Shown: positions 46,654-56,847 of the stretch, in pieces
How the letters are laid out: each line of letters begins with the position of its first letter
Numbering within the stretch: position 1 is the first letter of the stretch
From: Antedon mediterranea
Lineage: Eukaryota > Echinodermata > Crinoidea > Comatulida > Antedonidae
Direction: 5' to 3'
Assembly (NCBI RefSeq): GCF_964355755.1
Contig: NC_092674.1
Coordinates: forward strand, 3,415,001-3,479,000
DNA length: 64,000 nt
The notes under the pieces: model-generated
Told to the model about the DNA's origin: nothing
What the model saw: the letters and a program-made list of their open reading frames with translations, nothing else
Databases searched by the model: none
Translations under genes and position numbers: made by a program

Positions 46654-48694
46654 ATGTCAGAATATAGCTTTGTTAAAGGTGGTAAATTAAAATTAAAAGG
46701 AACCACCGACGGGAAAAGGTAATTGTTATATTTTAAAGGTAGGCCAAGTATTGCAACGAATAATGCACAATTTGCAGCTTTCTGTACAGGGTGAAAGCCC
46801 ATCGTTAGAGGGTAGGACTTTCGTGGTGTACATAGCCTAGGATTAATATTAACTACTTATTGTTTCAGTTCATCGAAAAAGAAAAAACACAAAAAAAGAA
46901 AACATGAAAAAGAGGTGAAAGATTCTAGAGAGATAGAAGCTGAGCAAAGAGGTATGTACGTGGTGGGTTTAATACAGTAATAGTCAGTAATTAAGAAAAG
47001 ATATTTTTTGTCGCATAAAATAAAATTAAAGAACTGTACTTTACTCTCAAAAACCCATCTCGCACAGAAAAACCAATAAACTATGATTTTTTTTTTATTG
47101 TTCAGGTGGGTGGTGGCAAGTGTCACAAACCAATGAAATCACTGGGAATGTTGCCATAGAGATAGGAAAAAATGCTTACGTTTATGCAATGGACACTGGA
47201 ATGTTTACTCTGGGAGCTCCAAATTCAGATTGTAAGTAGAAAAGAGAGATACATTAACATATATTCTTCATAACAATTATTTATGTATCAAAATATTAAC
47301 AATGTTTTGCTTTTAATAATACTGTATGTTTTTAAAAATCTTTTGCATTAGAAATTGGTCTTAGAATTTTCACCGTCCTGTAAACTAAATAATATTTCTC
47401 TTTTACGTAGCCTCCATTGGTCCAGCGCCACCAGAGCAGTTTTCAGCGATCGCTATATCAGACAGAAAGATTGCACTGAAGTCTGGATATGGTAAATATA
47501 TATCGGTAAACGCAGAAAACCAGGTCGTAGGTCGCTCAGATGCTGTTGGTAGTAGAGAGCAATGGGAACCTGTATTTGAAGATGTAAGTATAGATTTGTA
47601 GACTGCTGCAGTAGGTCTATTGTACAGTTGGGATTTCAGTTCCTGCAAAAAAATTTACACATTCCTATGGTTTAAAATGTTATTTGATATTTATTATTCT
47701 ATGTATTGTTTTGTTTTTAGGGTAAAACTGCATTGCAAGGCTACAATGGCTGCTTTATTTCATGCAATAGTGCTGGTGATATTGTTGCAGTCAACTCTAA
47801 AGCTGGCCCAGAAGAAATGCTCAAGGTATGTTGGTGTTTTCTATATTTTTCAGATCTTTGATGTCATCATGTCTATATATGGACACATCACATAAAGTTT
47901 GATAGTGTAGACAAGGCTTTAGTTGACTTTTTATTTAAATGATATTTTCTGTGTTGTAGATTTATTCAAATAAATCGTTAGTAAAGAAACCCAAAAAATC
48001 AGAAGAGGAGGAAAGTGGAGATTTAAAAGATTGCGAGGTTGATTATGTGTAAGTTAGAAATATGGTTATTAATATGAAATATGATATTTAATAAAGGGTA
48101 AATCAGATATGATAAATACCCACTAAAAATGTATAAGAAATAATTTACTGTTTCATGTAATTTCCAAATTTTAACAGTCTTGTCACTAACAACTATCAAC
48201 ATTTTTAATTTTTAGAAAGAAATTTCAGAGTTTTGAAGATCGAAGGTTACGAATAAATCAAGAAGATAGTGGAAATTTAGAGCGAGCACGTACTACGGGA
48301 AAACTACATGAGGAATTACTAGACAGGTATGCATTCCAATTTATAACCAACTCACCATGCTGCATAAAGCTCTGTCTAGACTATAAAACTTTGTGACAAA
48401 AAAACGTGATGTGGCCGTATATGGACATGTCATATCACTACAATGTTTGGGCATATCACTACCATATTTGGGCACATCACACTTTTTTGTCACATACTGT
48501 TTGATAGTGTAGACAGAGCTTTAGAAATTATGTTTTTTACAACCATATTTAAGCTAAATGAACAGTCATATTGTAATTAACAAGAGTCACCCCTATGTAT
48601 CATTTGCAGTGTAGATTTCCATTATTTTATCATTCTCTCCTTGACTTGTTCTTTCAGACGAGAAAAGATGAAAGCCGATCGTTATTGTAAATGA
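46654..48694 (+). CDS. FRG1: FRG1 homolog (8 exons, 262 aa)
   Basis: Exons 46654-46718, 46869-46951, 47106-47231, 47411-47583, 47721-47825, 47960-48048, 48216-48326, 48658-48694; all GT-AG, frame closes at 262 aa (human FRG1 is 258). It starts [16 protein letters not shown], then has a lysine-rich nuclear-localisation-like tract ([15 protein letters not shown]). The fascin-like beta-trefoil core follows ([52 protein letters not shown]), and it ends KKFQSF ... KADRYCK. The family is nuclear/nucleolar, binds actin and RNA and associates with spliceosomal complexes. All core motifs are intact. Introns 5 and 7 carry CTACACTATCAAACT MITEs. AATAAA signals lie at about 49244 and 49308. Head-to-head with PDZD8. 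Confidence 0.96.
47851..47922. mobile_element. Half MITE, CTACACTATCAAACT family
   Basis: In FRG1 intron 5. Retains ATATATGGACACATCACATA and the right end AAGTTTGATAGTGTAGACAA GGCTTTAG. Confidence 0.65.
48366..48523. mobile_element. MITE, CTACACTATCAAACT family
   Basis: In FRG1 intron 7. Ends AAAGCTCTGTCTAGACTATA and TTTGATAGTGTAGACAGAGC TTT are inverted repeats. The interior has a tandem CATATCACTACxATxTTTGG pair. Confidence 0.75.
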
Positions 48695-49076
48695 ACATGA
48701 ATCCAACCGCGAGTAACTCACCAATTATAGGATGGATAAACTATTGTATAATTTATCGTGTTTATAAACTAAGTCTCATTGAGACTTAGGGAGTGGAGTT
48801 GAAAGAGTCGTGAGTTCCAACCTTGGCACTAGGTCATGATTGAACCCCAGACCTTGGGATTGGAAGGCAAGCATGTTAACCACCAGCTCCACTGCATCTC
48901 TACAAAATAGTTGCAATTTCAGAAGAGCAAATTAATGACTTAAAGATTTCTTTTGATAAGAAGTGGCCAGCCAGTAAACATTTAGTTCTGGGAAATTTAT
49001 TGTGTATTCTAGTTAAATGTACAAGAAATACATATACAGTATAAATATGCTGCAGGAACCAACCATAATGTAAAGA

Positions 49077-49213
49077 AGCTCTGTCCATACTATCAAACTA
49101 GACAAAAAAAGTGTGACGTGCCCTAATATAGTAGTGATATGACATCATTGTGTCCATGTTATGACACATCATTTTTTTTTTCGCATAAAGTTTGATAGTG
49201 TAGACAGAGCTTT
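49077..49213. mobile_element. MITE, CTACACTATCAAACT family
   Basis: In the 3' flank of FRG1. AAGCTCTGTCCATACTATC / GATAGTGTAGACAGAGCTTT ends. Confidence 0.75.
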
Positions 49214-49948
49214 ATATGCTTAACTTAATACTTGTTCACACGAATAAAGGTATGAATAGACAGGTATAAAAATTAACATTAAGTATTTATCATTGTCGTG
49301 GTTTTGTAAATAAACTTTTTTAATACAGTAGTACAAATTATAATTCTGTCTGTGCCTTGTTATTTTTTATTATTCTCACTATAAATAAGATAATGCCTTT
49401 GCAGTGACTAGATTTAATAATCATTTGAATGTATTTATTGATCATGAAGATGATGCATTACAATGTTTCTTATCAAACTATTAAAAATGAAGAAATTCCC
49501 CATAATAAATATTCTTAATGTTTTTGTACGTAAAGTTTTACAACAAACAAGCTAATACTATATTAATTTTTATGGTAAGAATGGCATAATTTAATTTAAT
49601 AAAAAATTGCAAGATACAGCAAACTATCAGATATTATTAAATGTATGATATTTCAGATAGAAACAAGTTATATTATTATTACAGTACATAATTATAAATA
49701 CATTGAAAAAAAAAAAATTAAATGTAGGAATGAAGAAATTTGTATGTCTAGGATTCCTATGTCATCATGGCGATCTTCTTTTAATAAAGATTAAAAGCTT
49801 GTTTCCAGAAACAGTTTTTAAAATCTTGTGTAGCATCTAATTAAGGTAACATCCGCCTGAAAAAAAACAAAATAAGAATGCATTTAATCTGAAGTTATTT
49901 GTTTTTGTAACAAAAATGTTTAGTTTTATTTAAATCCCACAACTCACC

Positions 49949-52316
49949 TTAAGCAGTGCCTACATAAGTAGTTGCTTTTCCCGTTTTCTTTAGGACTTCA
50001 AGTACTTCATCTGATGTCATACTTGTCTCAACAAACACCTTTTTCTTTTCAAGATCCACTTCGAAGTTATCAATGCCTAATGAAAAAAAAAACAATCTTC
50101 TATTTACACATAATGGCGTTTCATACGTGTATTACCTTAGTTTGTATTTTCAGACAAAAATCAAAACGACGACGTGTGGAATGACATAAAAAAGACAATA
50201 AATACAGACTTGGCGCAAGTCTATCTTTACACATACAATTGTCCATAGTCATACCATAGTTGCCATTTCTGGCATTATTATGCTTTTTGGCATTATTTGG
50301 AGGCCCACGGCATCTGGCATAATGCCGCGGCATTATTTAGCCGTTTTTAGCATAATCTGGCATAATTTTGTGTTTTTTGAACAACCAAAAAAATAATATA
50401 CTGTAGCACAGAACAAAAATAAAATATTTTGTTAATACCTTACACAATATCATATCGTACAAAACAGATCTGTTCGGGTTTTCCGTACAATAGTTCTTCC
50501 ATCCTTTCGTTTCGGACTTAATCGACTCTTCGGATAGGAAGGCTGCTCGAAAACTACCGTGTGTGCGATATAGGCAGCACAACAAATCCGAAGAGGCTAC
50601 CTATTGGCCAATTATGTTGCTCTATTTCAGAGACCATGCAGGTTATTGGATCCCCAGATATAGAGACAATTGAACGAAAACACATTATGAAAGGGGTTTT
50701 GTTTTTTCAGTTCATAATTATAAGCGGCCACACCCCTCCCCAACCCTTAAAATGGCAATTTCCGGTAACTAGAAGCTCTAATTTTAAAAAGAATTTCTTC
50801 TAGAGAATCTGTTTTCCATATTTCAAATTATGTTCCATTTGCATCGTCGTAGCAACCCTATATTTCCAAATGTTCTTCACCTCTCAGTGACCATGATGGG
50901 GCGAGGTCCAAGGGACTCTTATACATTTTTATTTAAAATTAAGTGCAATTTCCGGCCATCTAGCAGCTCTATTTTTCCAATTTGTTTTACCTCAGCCCCA
51001 ACCATGGTGGGGCTGAGGTCCTGGAAACACTTAATATATATTTTTATTTCCTATTTTAAATTATAATTGGCACTTTCAAAACTATCATGGGCTAAGATCC
51101 TGGAGGTACTAATAAATTTATTTTATATTTGAAATTAAGTGCCATTTCCGGCCATTGAGCAGCTCTATTTTTTCAAATTTTCTTACCTCAGCCCCAACCA
51201 TGAGGTCCTGGAGACACAATTAATATATATTTTGATTTCCTATTTTAAATTATAATTGCCATTTTCGAACTATGGTGGGCTAAGATCATGGAGGCACTAA
51301 TAAATATATTTTTATTTCATATTTTAAATTAAGTGCCATTTCCGGCCATCGAGTAGCTGTATTTTTCCAAATTTTCTTATCAACCATGGTGGGGCTGAGG
51401 TCCTGGAGACACTCAAAATAATTTTTTTTATTTCCTATTTTAAATTATAATTTCCATTTTCTAATTATGGTGGCTATAAGATCCTTTCATTTTTTAAATT
51501 AAGTGCAAAGATCCCGGCCTTCGAGCAGCTCTCATATTTCAGCTCAAAAATTATAAATTTCCATGGCTGTAACAGGTTTTTTTTTTTTTAGGGTGGGGGA
51601 GGGGGGGGGGGGTGTTGGTGTTGGTGTCATTTGCAATTACCATTTTCGCACCCCAGATATTTAGAATTATTAGTTATTACTCACAAAACTAAAAATATAA
51701 ATTTTGTACGACATGGGGATACAATTTTAGGCCCTATTTTGTGTCAGTTGGGGTTTTACAAACGTTTATTAGACATATAACCGTTGGTGGCGCTGTTTAG
51801 GGTCACATTTTGGGGATCTGGCATTATTTTTCCCAATCTGGCATTATTTGAGACAGGATACGGCATAATTTAAATTTTATCGCTGGCAACGCTGAGTCAT
51901 ACCTTCTTTTTTCTTCAGAACCCTTTCAACCGCACCAGAACAACCTCCACATGTCATTTCGACTGTAAACTCGTATTTCTATTTAAAAAATAACAAAATA
52001 ACAAAACATTGTCAGGTAGAAAATTAATAATGATCAAGCCACCATATAATATGCATATAAATGTTAAATAAAATTCAATTAGAAGCAGTAGTAGCCCGAG
52101 TAGTAGTAAGTAGTAGTTGTAGTGTAGTAGAGTTATAAAATAGGTGACCACTATTAGTACTAAAAAAAACAAAAAAAGACTCCATCATCATGTCGGCATG
52201 ATGTTACAGGGCTGTAATAATCAGGCGAGCATGGCAAGTTTTTAAAACATCATCATCATCATAACTCAATAAATTACAATTTCATATTTTTTTTAAATAA
52301 AAATACTTACAGGCAT
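49949..52316 (-). CDS. ATOX1: ATOX1 copper chaperone (3 exons, 69 aa)
   Basis: Minus-strand exons 52316-52311 (Met-Pro only), 51978-51903, 50076-49949; frame closes at 69 aa (human ATOX1 is 68). The fold is a single HMA ferredoxin-like domain. It begins MPKYEFTVEMTCGGC, with the Cu(I)-binding MxCxxC motif at residues 10-15 (Cys12, Cys15), and has the conserved KKTGK near the C-terminus. It is a cytosolic carrier handing Cu(I) to P-type copper ATPases of the secretory pathway, which supply enzymes such as multicopper oxidases. The 1.8-kb second intron is mostly a hAT-like insertion whose target duplication is the 5' splice site of exon 2. The gene is head-to-head with the SH3/zinc-finger gene at 53149. 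Confidence 0.96.
50255..51894. mobile_element. Non-autonomous hAT-like element in ATOX1 intron 2
   Basis: The ends read CATAGTTGCCA (left) and TGGCAACGCTG (right; reverse complement CAGCGTTGCCA), i.e. CA...TG termini with short inverted repeats. They are flanked by an 8-bp direct repeat AGTCATAC at 50247-50254 and 51895-51902. CA/TG ends plus an 8-bp duplication are hallmarks of hAT transposons. Subterminal TGGCATTATT words are repeated near both ends. The interior holds ~195-bp tandem repeats and no transposase frame. Confidence 0.75.
50936..51520. repeat. ~195-bp tandem repeat inside the hAT-like element
   Basis: About three imperfect copies recognised by AAGTGCCATTTCCGGCCAT at ~50941, 51136 and 51331, with a degenerate fourth at ~51499. 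Each copy contains GGGCTGAGGTCCTGGAGAC A and TTTCCTATTTTAAATTATAA. Confidence 0.75.
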
Positions 52317-52619
52317 GATTTATTTGTAAATGATTGTAAGCTTTGTGTACCGTACTGAAAAATAATAAAATAAACAATGGCGATCAGACGATCAGCTGAT
52401 CTGTCAGCTGACACGTATACAATACCACCTGATTGAAATGTCAGGTGGTACACCAGGAATCTAGAGAGGGCGTTTTATGTTTTGAACTGTTAAATCCACA
52501 CGTGCTCTACTGTCTTTATTTTTTTTTATCGATTTCTTTTTTATCGCTGTTGTCCAAAAGGCAAATTTATGTATTAATAATTATATTGGTATATTATTTT
52601 AGTAGTATATGCTTGTAAG

Positions 52620-52750
52620 GTTCTTCTAAGGCTTATTTAGGCTAATTACTATTAGACTAGGCCCTAGTTTAGTTAGGCAGGGTGATGTCCCTGGTTAGAG
52701 TTAGAGGCCAGAGGCTAGTAGTAGTAGTAGTAGTAGGCTACTCTCTCCCC
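52620..52750. repeat. GGCC/CTAG word cluster between ATOX1 and the SH3 gene
   Basis: TAGGCTAATTACTATTAG, ACTAGGCCCTAG, and a TAGTAGTAG run, comparable with the cluster at 17890. It lies in the divergent promoter interval 52317-53148, where CTCTCACTCTCAGAG and TCTCTCCCCC words also occur. No TATA-TGGCTCTG motif was found here. Confidence 0.5.
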
Positions 52751-53148
52751 CTCTGACTCGGACACTCTCACTCTCAGAGATTTGCTTGTGTGCCACGAAG
52801 AGAGAGTACTAGTGTATTTAGATACAGAGACAGAGGGCAGGCCCTCGATCCACACCACATTATACCCTAGACTCCCCTAACGAAATCAAATACGGTGTAC
52901 AAACAAATAATGATTGATATTTTATTGTTAGCAATTTGATTTTGTTGTATACTGTGTCACGTATGTGTTAATTATGCACATGTTATGTAAAATACAAATT
53001 TGTAAAAAGGAAAGATCTGTAAAAAAGGATCGTCTCCAGTCGTGTGTCTTTGTAGGAGAAACTAAGACCATGGTGTTCCTGACCTATAAATCAAAAGTAC
53101 CTAATAAAATAAAATAATTTTTTTATACATATATATTTGATACAGAAA

Positions 53149-54718
53149 ATGATGGGAGTAAAAGAAACATCGAAACAAGGAGGTCGAGGATGGAGAGGTC
53201 GTGGGTGGAGAGGTCGTGGATTTCGTTCAGAACAGACATCTAGACGACCAGGGGAGGAAGCTGCAACCTCACCAAGTGTACAGAGTAGCCAGAATAATGC
53301 AAGAAAGCCAACAACAACTGAATCTGATAAAGGTGCACTGTCGTGTTTATTTTTTATTTGATTACCTGGTCGTAATGGGAAATTATAACTTGAATTTTTA
53401 TGCAACTTCTTGGAGCTTATTTTATATACATCAAAACACCCATCCATCTTTCCCCACTATATCCATCTTCACGTTTCCAGTTTTCTGATATTTTATGTAT
53501 CTGGCCCTTAAATAATGTCACTGTAACAGTATAATTATGTATGCCTAAAGCTCTGTCTGCATCAAACTTTATGTGCCAAAAAATCGTGATCCAATTATTG
53601 TCAAATAACTAATAAATGTGTATGAATGAATGTCAGATCACTACCATACTTGAGCACATTTTTTTTGTCAAACTAGTTTGAGTGTAGACAGAGCATAACA
53701 TAAGTTTCTTTTCTCAAGATCTAGTGCAATACCTTGTCAAGTATAGTTACCAAGCAAATGCTAAGAGCCCCTTAGGACTTGCAGAATTAACAATAAAACA
53801 AGGTCAAAAGGTTACATTTATTAAGAAACACTCTGAAAATGACCAGTGGTCCTGTGTCCAAGGAGATGATGGTCAAGAAGGATATGTTCCGTCCTCATAT
53901 GTCATGGTTAGTAATACTTAAACCACTGCTTAAGCTCTGTCTACACTATCAAACTTTATGTGAAAAAAATGTGATGTGTCCATATATGGACATGATGATG
54001 TCATATCACTACCATATTTGGGCATATCACTACCATATTTGGGCACATCACATTGTTTTTTGTCAAAATAGTTTGATATTACAGACAGAACTTTAACTAA
54101 ATACACTGAAATTGATGATGCAATGAATTGTTATCAGATTACATTTTTATGGGTAAAAAGTGTCTTTTATTAGTTTCCAAATTACTGTACTGTCTTTATT
54201 TGTAGTTCAAGACTGCTGCAAGTGACAGTTTATAAATTTAAATAAAATTTAAATTGACTGTTAAGAATTTATTTGTAGGAATTAGAAAGTAAACCATCGA
54301 CGTTGCCATGGTTACAAAACTCAAAGGATATGGAAGAGAAGACTGAAGACAAGTGGGGTGACTGTGGCTCGAGCAAACGTAAGCAACTGTGAAACAATTT
54401 ATTTAAAAAAAACAGTTGTGATTAAATTTTTTAAATGTAAATCAAAATAAATATCACTCAAAAAATATCAAATAAACATTGTAAACATTTTTTGTTGAAA
54501 ATTCTGTACAGTTTCTTTCCCTCTTTTTCATAGCAATTTTTAAACCATACAAACCAACATACAGAGAGAATGAGTATGATGTGCCAAAAGAACTAAACCC
54601 GTATTATTGCAAAATATGCGACAAAAAACTCAACGGAATTTCACCTTACAATGCTCACATGGCGAGCAAAGCACATAAAGAAGAAGTGAAATATTTAGAA
54701 GAAGTTGGTAATCAATAA
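53149..54718 (+). CDS. SH3 plus U1-type C2H2 zinc-finger protein (4 exons, 218 aa)
   Basis: Exons 53149-53332, 53719-53906, 54279-54378, 54534-54718; the frame closes at 218 aa. An acceptor-like ATACAG precedes the ATG, so a 5' UTR exon is likely upstream. The N-terminus is an RGG/RGW-type basic tract (three GRGWRGRG-like repeats), suited to RNA binding. Residues ~66-124 form an SH3 domain (YLVKYSYQANAKSPLGLAEL ... WSCVQ ... EGYVPSSYV). The C-terminus has a single U1/matrin-type C2H2 finger (YYCKICDKKLNGIS ... HMASKAH, C-x2-C ... H-x5-H), a fold that often binds double-stranded RNA. I do not recognise a named ortholog. The combination suggests an RNA-associated adaptor, which is inference. 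Intron 1 and intron 2 each carry a MITE. Confidence 0.88.
53548..53694. mobile_element. MITE, CTACACTATCAAACT family (diverged)
   Basis: In intron 1 of the SH3 gene. AAAGCTCTGTCTGCATCAAA / GTTTGAGTGTAGACAGAGC ends, degraded interior. Confidence 0.65.
53932..54093. mobile_element. MITE, CTACACTATCAAACT family
   Basis: In intron 2 of the SH3 gene. AAGCTCTGTCTACACTATCA at the left, TTGATATTACAGACAGAACTT at the right, internal doublet CATATCACTACCATATTTGG. Confidence 0.75.
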
Positions 54719-55444
54719 AGTGGGACTGCTTATATATGGAAAGTAAAAGAACACAAAAACATTGAAAACTAAAGAGGCATGGCATCTTAAAGTGCTTGGC
54801 AATATGGATAAACAACTCAATTCCGGGTGGACAGTATTATTATGGAAACCAAAGAATTTAGGAGCTGTATTATGAAGGAAAGCATGAACTTATAGTGGGG
54901 GAGGGATACAAGCACATGGCGTACTCTTCTTCATAAGAGTGTCCCATGCATACCGTAACAATAATATTATAAAAAGCTCAATTGGAAAATATATACTAGC
55001 AATTGAATGCTTGCAAACATAACGCACCTTTTGAGTTACATTATTGATATTGTTAATATAAATAATGTAAATTGAGAACAAAAAGTGAACCATTAATGAA
55101 GGAAAGTGGGGGTTTTGGTTTTGTTTTTAGGCTTTTTGAAGTAGTGTTGTACTTGAAATAAAATGTTATGTTACTGTTTTTGTGTGTTGATAATAAAAAA
55201 AACAGTTTGTAAAAATGTGCTTTTTATAATGTAATGCAATATTTATTGCTCAATTCTATCCATATAAACAAAATCAAACAATGTAATACAACAATAGAGA
55301 GGGAATCATGTGTCATTCTCAAAATTATTTGCCTATTAAATGTTTTCAATGCACAAATGCTTCAACATTTTTATTTAGTAGAAATGTGAATGGAATGCGA
55401 ATGCGTCGATAGCGCTCCATACGTATGGATCAAAGTTTGTTTTT
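54719..55444. other. 3' flank of the SH3 gene
   Basis: No second gene seen. A polyadenylation-like GAAATAAAATG is at about 55157. Confidence 0.5.
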
Positions 55445-56246
55445 GGTGACTACTTCTTCGCATGCAGCTAAAGTAAAATGACGTCACGTTAAAGCGTGTC
55501 GTCACAGAGTCTCATGCATATGCAAAAGAAATGTTTTCTCTCTGCTTCTTGATTGCGCGCTCATGATTTTACAAAATGTTTTTAATAATTCTGATATTGT
55601 TCCTGATAGCAAAGAAGCAGATTAAATATAGTTTTTTATTTGACCCATTTGGCTTAGATGCCTAGCTAGGCCTAGGCTAGAAAGACTTTCTATGATACTA
55701 GACTCCTCACTAGCGGCTTAACTAAAGTAAAATACAGTTTAGAGTAGTACCCACTACTAATACTATCACTTATCAGGCCTCCATATCCTCATTCATCGTT
55801 ACCGCGAGGCATCGTGCAGATGTACACTAACCCAGCATACTAGCTACACTTCCCACACACCCTAGCTCTAGCTAGGTATGCACGTGCGCTGCCACCTAGG
55901 CCTAGCCTATTTCGGGTCTTATGTCTTGCAGCATTTGAAAATACATAATACTGTACGTTATTATTATTTTGTATTCGCACTGGAAGTATCTAGGCGTTAA
56001 AATTAAATATATTATTTATTATCCTCAGCAGTGAAAACAATGCCATACTAATTTTAATTGTCAAAAACATGATCGTCAGTCGATGATGGGCTCAGGAGTT
56101 TCGATAAATCTCGCGTCGCGTGTGTGGTGTGGTGGAAAACACTCTCAGCAAGTTTGCTTCATTAATATGCATGAGACTCTGTGACGACACACTTTAACGT
56201 GAAGTCATTTTACTTTAGCTGCATGCGAAGAAGTATAGTAGTCACC
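55445..56246. mobile_element. ~800-bp element with ~78-bp inverted arms
   Basis: Left arm 55445-55521 and right arm 56166-56246 are reverse complements with few differences (GGTGACTACT ... TTCTTCGCATGCAGCTAAAG, GTCGTCACAGAGTCTCATGC). There is no transposase frame. The interior contains TAGGCCTAG words and ordinary unique-looking sequence, so this could be a MITE or an inverted duplication. It sits between the SH3 gene and the BTBD17-like gene. Confidence 0.75.
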
Positions 56247-56828
56247 TTTGTTTTTTGGTGGTGGTTTGGATGAGCTCGTTTTTTGGAACACGGAACACGT
56301 ACGTCGCAAACACGTTGGCCAGGCCTAGCTTGCCTATGTGGCTATATAAATGTAATTATTTTATAATCTGTCATCCCTAAACTAAATGTACGAAACATCA
56401 TTTTGAGACATTTATTACTACTTGGCTAGGCCTAGGCCCCTACCTAATCACCAGGCCCTCGCGGCTTAAAAAACTACATTCCTTTCGCCTACTAACTTTT
56501 ACTATATATAGGCCTAGCTGTAATTACACGTCTTGGCTATTTTATTACTATCTGGTACTACCTATCTGGGTGTAAACTATATAGAAAAGTAAGTTATTGT
56601 AGATTAGAATGTTAGACTGTGTTAGTAAAGTAAAGCTCTCTAGGCTAGGCCCTACTACCTAGGCCCTACCTAGGCCTATAATAAAAATAATATGACATTC
56701 ATTAATTAATAAAACTGTTTATTTTAGTAGCTAGAGATAGAGTAATTAAATTGTGCAATAAAAAATTCATAAAATAACTGTTTTTTGTCATTGCAGCAAT
56801 TTCATATACAGTATAACTAATTTTACAG
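56247..56828. other. 5' flank of the BTBD17-like gene
   Basis: Several GGCC/CTAG clusters (about 56320, 56425, 56510, 56640-56680). A splice acceptor (AATTTTACAG) at 56828 indicates that a noncoding first exon lies upstream in this interval; its borders are not resolved. Confidence 0.4.
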
Positions 56829-56847
56829 GTGAAATACTTTATAGAGG

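Noticed and set aside
53091-53447. Minus-strand 118-aa frame with RPLHPRP repeats
   Set aside because: Antisense shadow of the RGG-like coding repeats of the SH3/zinc-finger exon.
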